From Patescibacteria group bacterium (GTDB lineage: Bacteria > Patescibacteriota > Gracilibacteria > UBA1369 > JAHJTR01), in NCBI GenBank assembly GCA_018829865.1, contig JAHJTR010000040.1:1-6630 (forward strand): DNA of 6,630 nt. Direction: 5' to 3'. Numbering within the stretch: the stretch's first letter is position 1; the number at the start of each line of letters is the position of its first letter. Both the position numbers and the translations under genes were made by a program. The notes beneath the pieces were generated by a model, which saw only the letters and a program-made list of their open reading frames with translations, was not told the origin of the DNA and did no database searches. Of this stretch, positions 4,858 to 6,630 are shown piece after piece.

Positions 4858-6522
4858 ATGCACAAAAAAAGGCTGTACAAAGCGACTATCCTAATTTTCT
4901 CCATTCTAATTGTTGCCGGATTATTCCTGAATTCTTTCGTAGGCAGTTTAAGGGTTTTTCTCCCCCACATTTTCCAAGTTACGGGTTTTTTAGGTCAGCA
5001 AAAAAATTATCTAATCATTTTCCAAAACAACACCGAGCTGCGTCCGACAGGTGGTTTCATTTCAGCATTCGGTATTTTACGATTCAAAAATGGAATTCCA
5101 AGTTTAGAAATGAGAGATGTTTATGGAGAGATTGCAGACCACGAATTCATCGAACCACCCTACCCCCAAAAGCAGCTTCTAACCAGCAGATGGTATGGCG
5201 GTTACACATTCAGAGACGCGAATTGGAACCCGAAGTTTAGTGAAAGCGCCGAAGATTTAATCTCCTTTTATAATAAAACCAACGACGAAGAGATACAAGG
5301 AGTTATAGCCGTAAACTACGCATTTTTAGAGGATTTGATCCGCAGTATCGACGGCATTTCAATCAACGGAGACCAAGTTACAGCCGACACTTTATTCGAG
5401 ACGCTGGAGCACAATGTTTCGAATATCGACCTGCATAATGAAGAGGCGTTAAAGAACCGAAAGAGCGTGCTTGGGATAGTAAAAAAAGAGCTGGCAATCA
5501 GAGCCATGAACCCTTTTTACATGAGAAAAATCAGCGACACGATTCATGATTCTTTGAATAAAAAGGATATAATATTTTATTTCAAGAAAAAATCCTTGAG
5601 TGAATTTGTAGGAAAAAACAACTGGGACGGCAATTTTGAATACAAAGGAGGAGATTTTCTCTACATAAATGAAGCAAATTTAGGAGGCGCAAAATCAAAT
5701 CGTTATATAACAAAAGACATTTCTTACTTTTGGCAACAGAAAGATGATAATATAGAGGCAAAACTCACTCTCGACTACCAACATCACGGAATTTTCAACG
5801 CCCCCCTAAGCACCGACTATTCAGGCTACACCAGAGTTTATTTGCCAAAAGAGGCAGAAGTCACAGATTTCAAAGCCGGCAATGATCCTGCAGAATACAA
5901 AATTTATGAGGAGTCAGGATACAAAGTAGTAGGATTCATCTTAATGCTCAAACACGGCGAAGCGCAGCAAATCGAAATAAAATACAATTTACCTAAAAAC
6001 CTAATTAAGGACGGAAACTACAATCTACAAGTAATCAAACAACCGGGAGACAAAGACACAACAATAAAAATCGCCGGCAGCTTAACGCAGGGGCACACCA
6101 TCAAAAGCAAAGACTTCGTAGGCCACGAGCAACTAGCCCTATATTCAGCCAATCTAGAATCAGACCTAAACTTAAGCCTACAAACCATATCCGACAAAAC
6201 CCCCCCAAGAGTAGTCCACCAAGCAATCAAAGACCTAAACACAATAGAAATCCACTTCAACGAACCGGTAAACCTAAGCGCCGCAAACGGCTTCAATTAC
6301 CAAGTCACCGACCTAAACGCAGCCAACGACAACACAGACACGGTAATAATAACCAACATCTCCCACGGCGGCCGATTTGTGGAGTTAAAGGTTGAGGGAA
6401 TGACAGAGCAGGATGAAGAGCAGTATATGGTGACAATTGATAAGGTTGGGGATATGAATGGGAATGCGGCAAGTCCCCTGCCAAAGACTGTGACGTTGGT
6501 TCAAAGGCTTGGGGAGGAATAA
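4858..6522 (+). CDS. DUF4012 membrane-anchored protein with C-terminal SbsA-like Ig domain
   Basis: 554 aa. Residues 1-8 are basic and about 9-31 form one membrane helix, so the rest should face outward. DUF4012 hallmarks follow: YLIIFQNNTELRPTGGFISA (51-70), NWNPKFSESAEDLISFY (122-138), QGVIAVNYAFLEDLI (147-161), FYFKKKSLSEF (240-250) with NNWDG (254-258), and the late motif NEANLGGAKSNRYI (271-284). DUF4012 proteins are common in Patescibacteria and some Gram-positive-like phyla. Their biochemical role is not established. A beta-rich stretch (about 300-440) leads to an Ig-like domain (about 447-540: IEIHFNEPVNL, then YMVTIDKVGDMNGN) of the SbsA/Big_5 type, matching the two in the divergent neighbour. 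The ATG at 4858 keeps the membrane helix intact but has no Shine-Dalgarno sequence. The last 150 bases change abruptly from C-rich to G-rich. The family call is firm. An envelope role is inferred. Confidence 0.9.
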   Translation: MHKKRLYKATILIFSILIVAGLFLNSFVGSLRVFLPHIFQVTGFLGQQKNYLIIFQNNTELRPTGGFISAFGILRFKNGIPSLEMRDVYGEIADHEFIEPPYPQKQLLTSRWYGGYTFRDANWNPKFSESAEDLISFYNKTNDEEIQGVIAVNYAFLEDLIRSIDGISINGDQVTADTLFETLEHNVSNIDLHNEEALKNRKSVLGIVKKELAIRAMNPFYMRKISDTIHDSLNKKDIIFYFKKKSLSEFVGKNNWDGNFEYKGGDFLYINEANLGGAKSNRYITKDISYFWQQKDDNIEAKLTLDYQHHGIFNAPLSTDYSGYTRVYLPKEAEVTDFKAGNDPAEYKIYEESGYKVVGFILMLKHGEAQQIEIKYNLPKNLIKDGNYNLQVIKQPGDKDTTIKIAGSLTQGHTIKSKDFVGHEQLALYSANLESDLNLSLQTISDKTPPRVVHQAIKDLNTIEIHFNEPVNLSAANGFNYQVTDLNAANDNTDTVIITNISHGGRFVELKVEGMTEQDEEQYMVTIDKVGDMNGNAASPLPKTVTLVQRLGEE

Positions 6523-6538
6523 CAGAAACTAATTAGCC

Positions 6539-6630
6539 CTAATTACTCACACAATCAATGCCAATCACACCACTACATTTCGGCATTAACGGAACAGTAG
6601 CCGCAATTTCACCATCCAGGATCGATATCG
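6539..6630 (-). CDS. 3' end of an unrecognised gene running off the right edge
   Basis: Read on the - strand from the edge, one frame stays open for 30 codons and ends at TAG (6541-6539). Key segments are ILDGEIAATVPLMPK and, at the end, CSGVIGIDCVSN, with two Cys nine residues apart. The other two - strand frames contain stops. The orientation agrees with the C-rich + strand seen opposite the other - strand genes. It would be convergent with the DUF4012 gene, only 16 bases from its stop. I do not recognise the family. A chance open frame of this length is possible, so this is moderately supported at best. Confidence 0.5.
   Translation of the reverse strand, partial: ISILDGEIAATVPLMPKCSGVIGIDCVSN

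Noticed and set aside
6530..6545. Bidirectional terminator between the DUF4012 gene and the partial - strand gene
   Set aside because: TAATTAG-CC-CTAATTA is a 7-bp, almost wholly A/T dyad with a 2-base loop and no T tract on either strand.

Overview
The window looks like a piece of a Candidate Phyla Radiation (Patescibacteria) genome, possibly a Peregrinibacteria-type lineage. The grounds are the gene set and moderate-to-low GC: a large DUF4012 membrane protein, a type IV pilus ATPase, a stand-alone DprA and an LPETG-tailed surface protein. The standard bacterial code fits. dprA ends at TGA exactly where its winged-helix domain should end, which argues against the UGA=Gly code of Gracilibacteria and Absconditabacteria. 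The lineage is an inference; no rRNA or other marker gene is present.

Layout from left to right. (1) A PilB/GspE-family ATPase on + (to 1637), whose reading frame is open to the left edge, so the true start is probably outside. (2) A 370-base convergent gap (1638-2007) without a gene. It is packed with seven 23-24 nt palindromes that share GGAGC/GCTCC ends but have different, internally compensated stems. Short tandem duplications lie among them, and terminator-like structures sit at both ends. (3) dprA on - (3099-2008). (4) A strong intrinsic terminator whose T tract directly touches the dprA start codon. It serves the next upstream gene. (5) A secreted FnIII-Ig-Ig-FnIII protein with an LPETG sorting tail on - (4657-3170). 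(6) A 200-base divergent promoter region. (7) A DUF4012 protein on + (4858-6522), membrane anchored at its N-terminus, with an SbsA-like Ig domain at its C-terminus. (8) The last 30 or so codons of an unrecognised convergent - strand gene, running off the right edge.

Functional reading. PilB powers pilus extension. DprA protects incoming single-stranded DNA and loads it onto RecA. Together they fit natural DNA uptake, although they are convergent and not an operon. The divergent pair (LPETG protein and DUF4012 protein) are both extracytoplasmic and share the same Ig-like module, suggesting a common role at the cell envelope. None of the three visible start codons has a Shine-Dalgarno sequence.

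The most interesting non-coding element is the palindrome array between pilB and dprA. Five of its units share an asymmetric TTGNA loop, so each has an orientation, while their stems differ and stay paired. This resembles REP/BIME elements. One unit appears to have become the pilB terminator.
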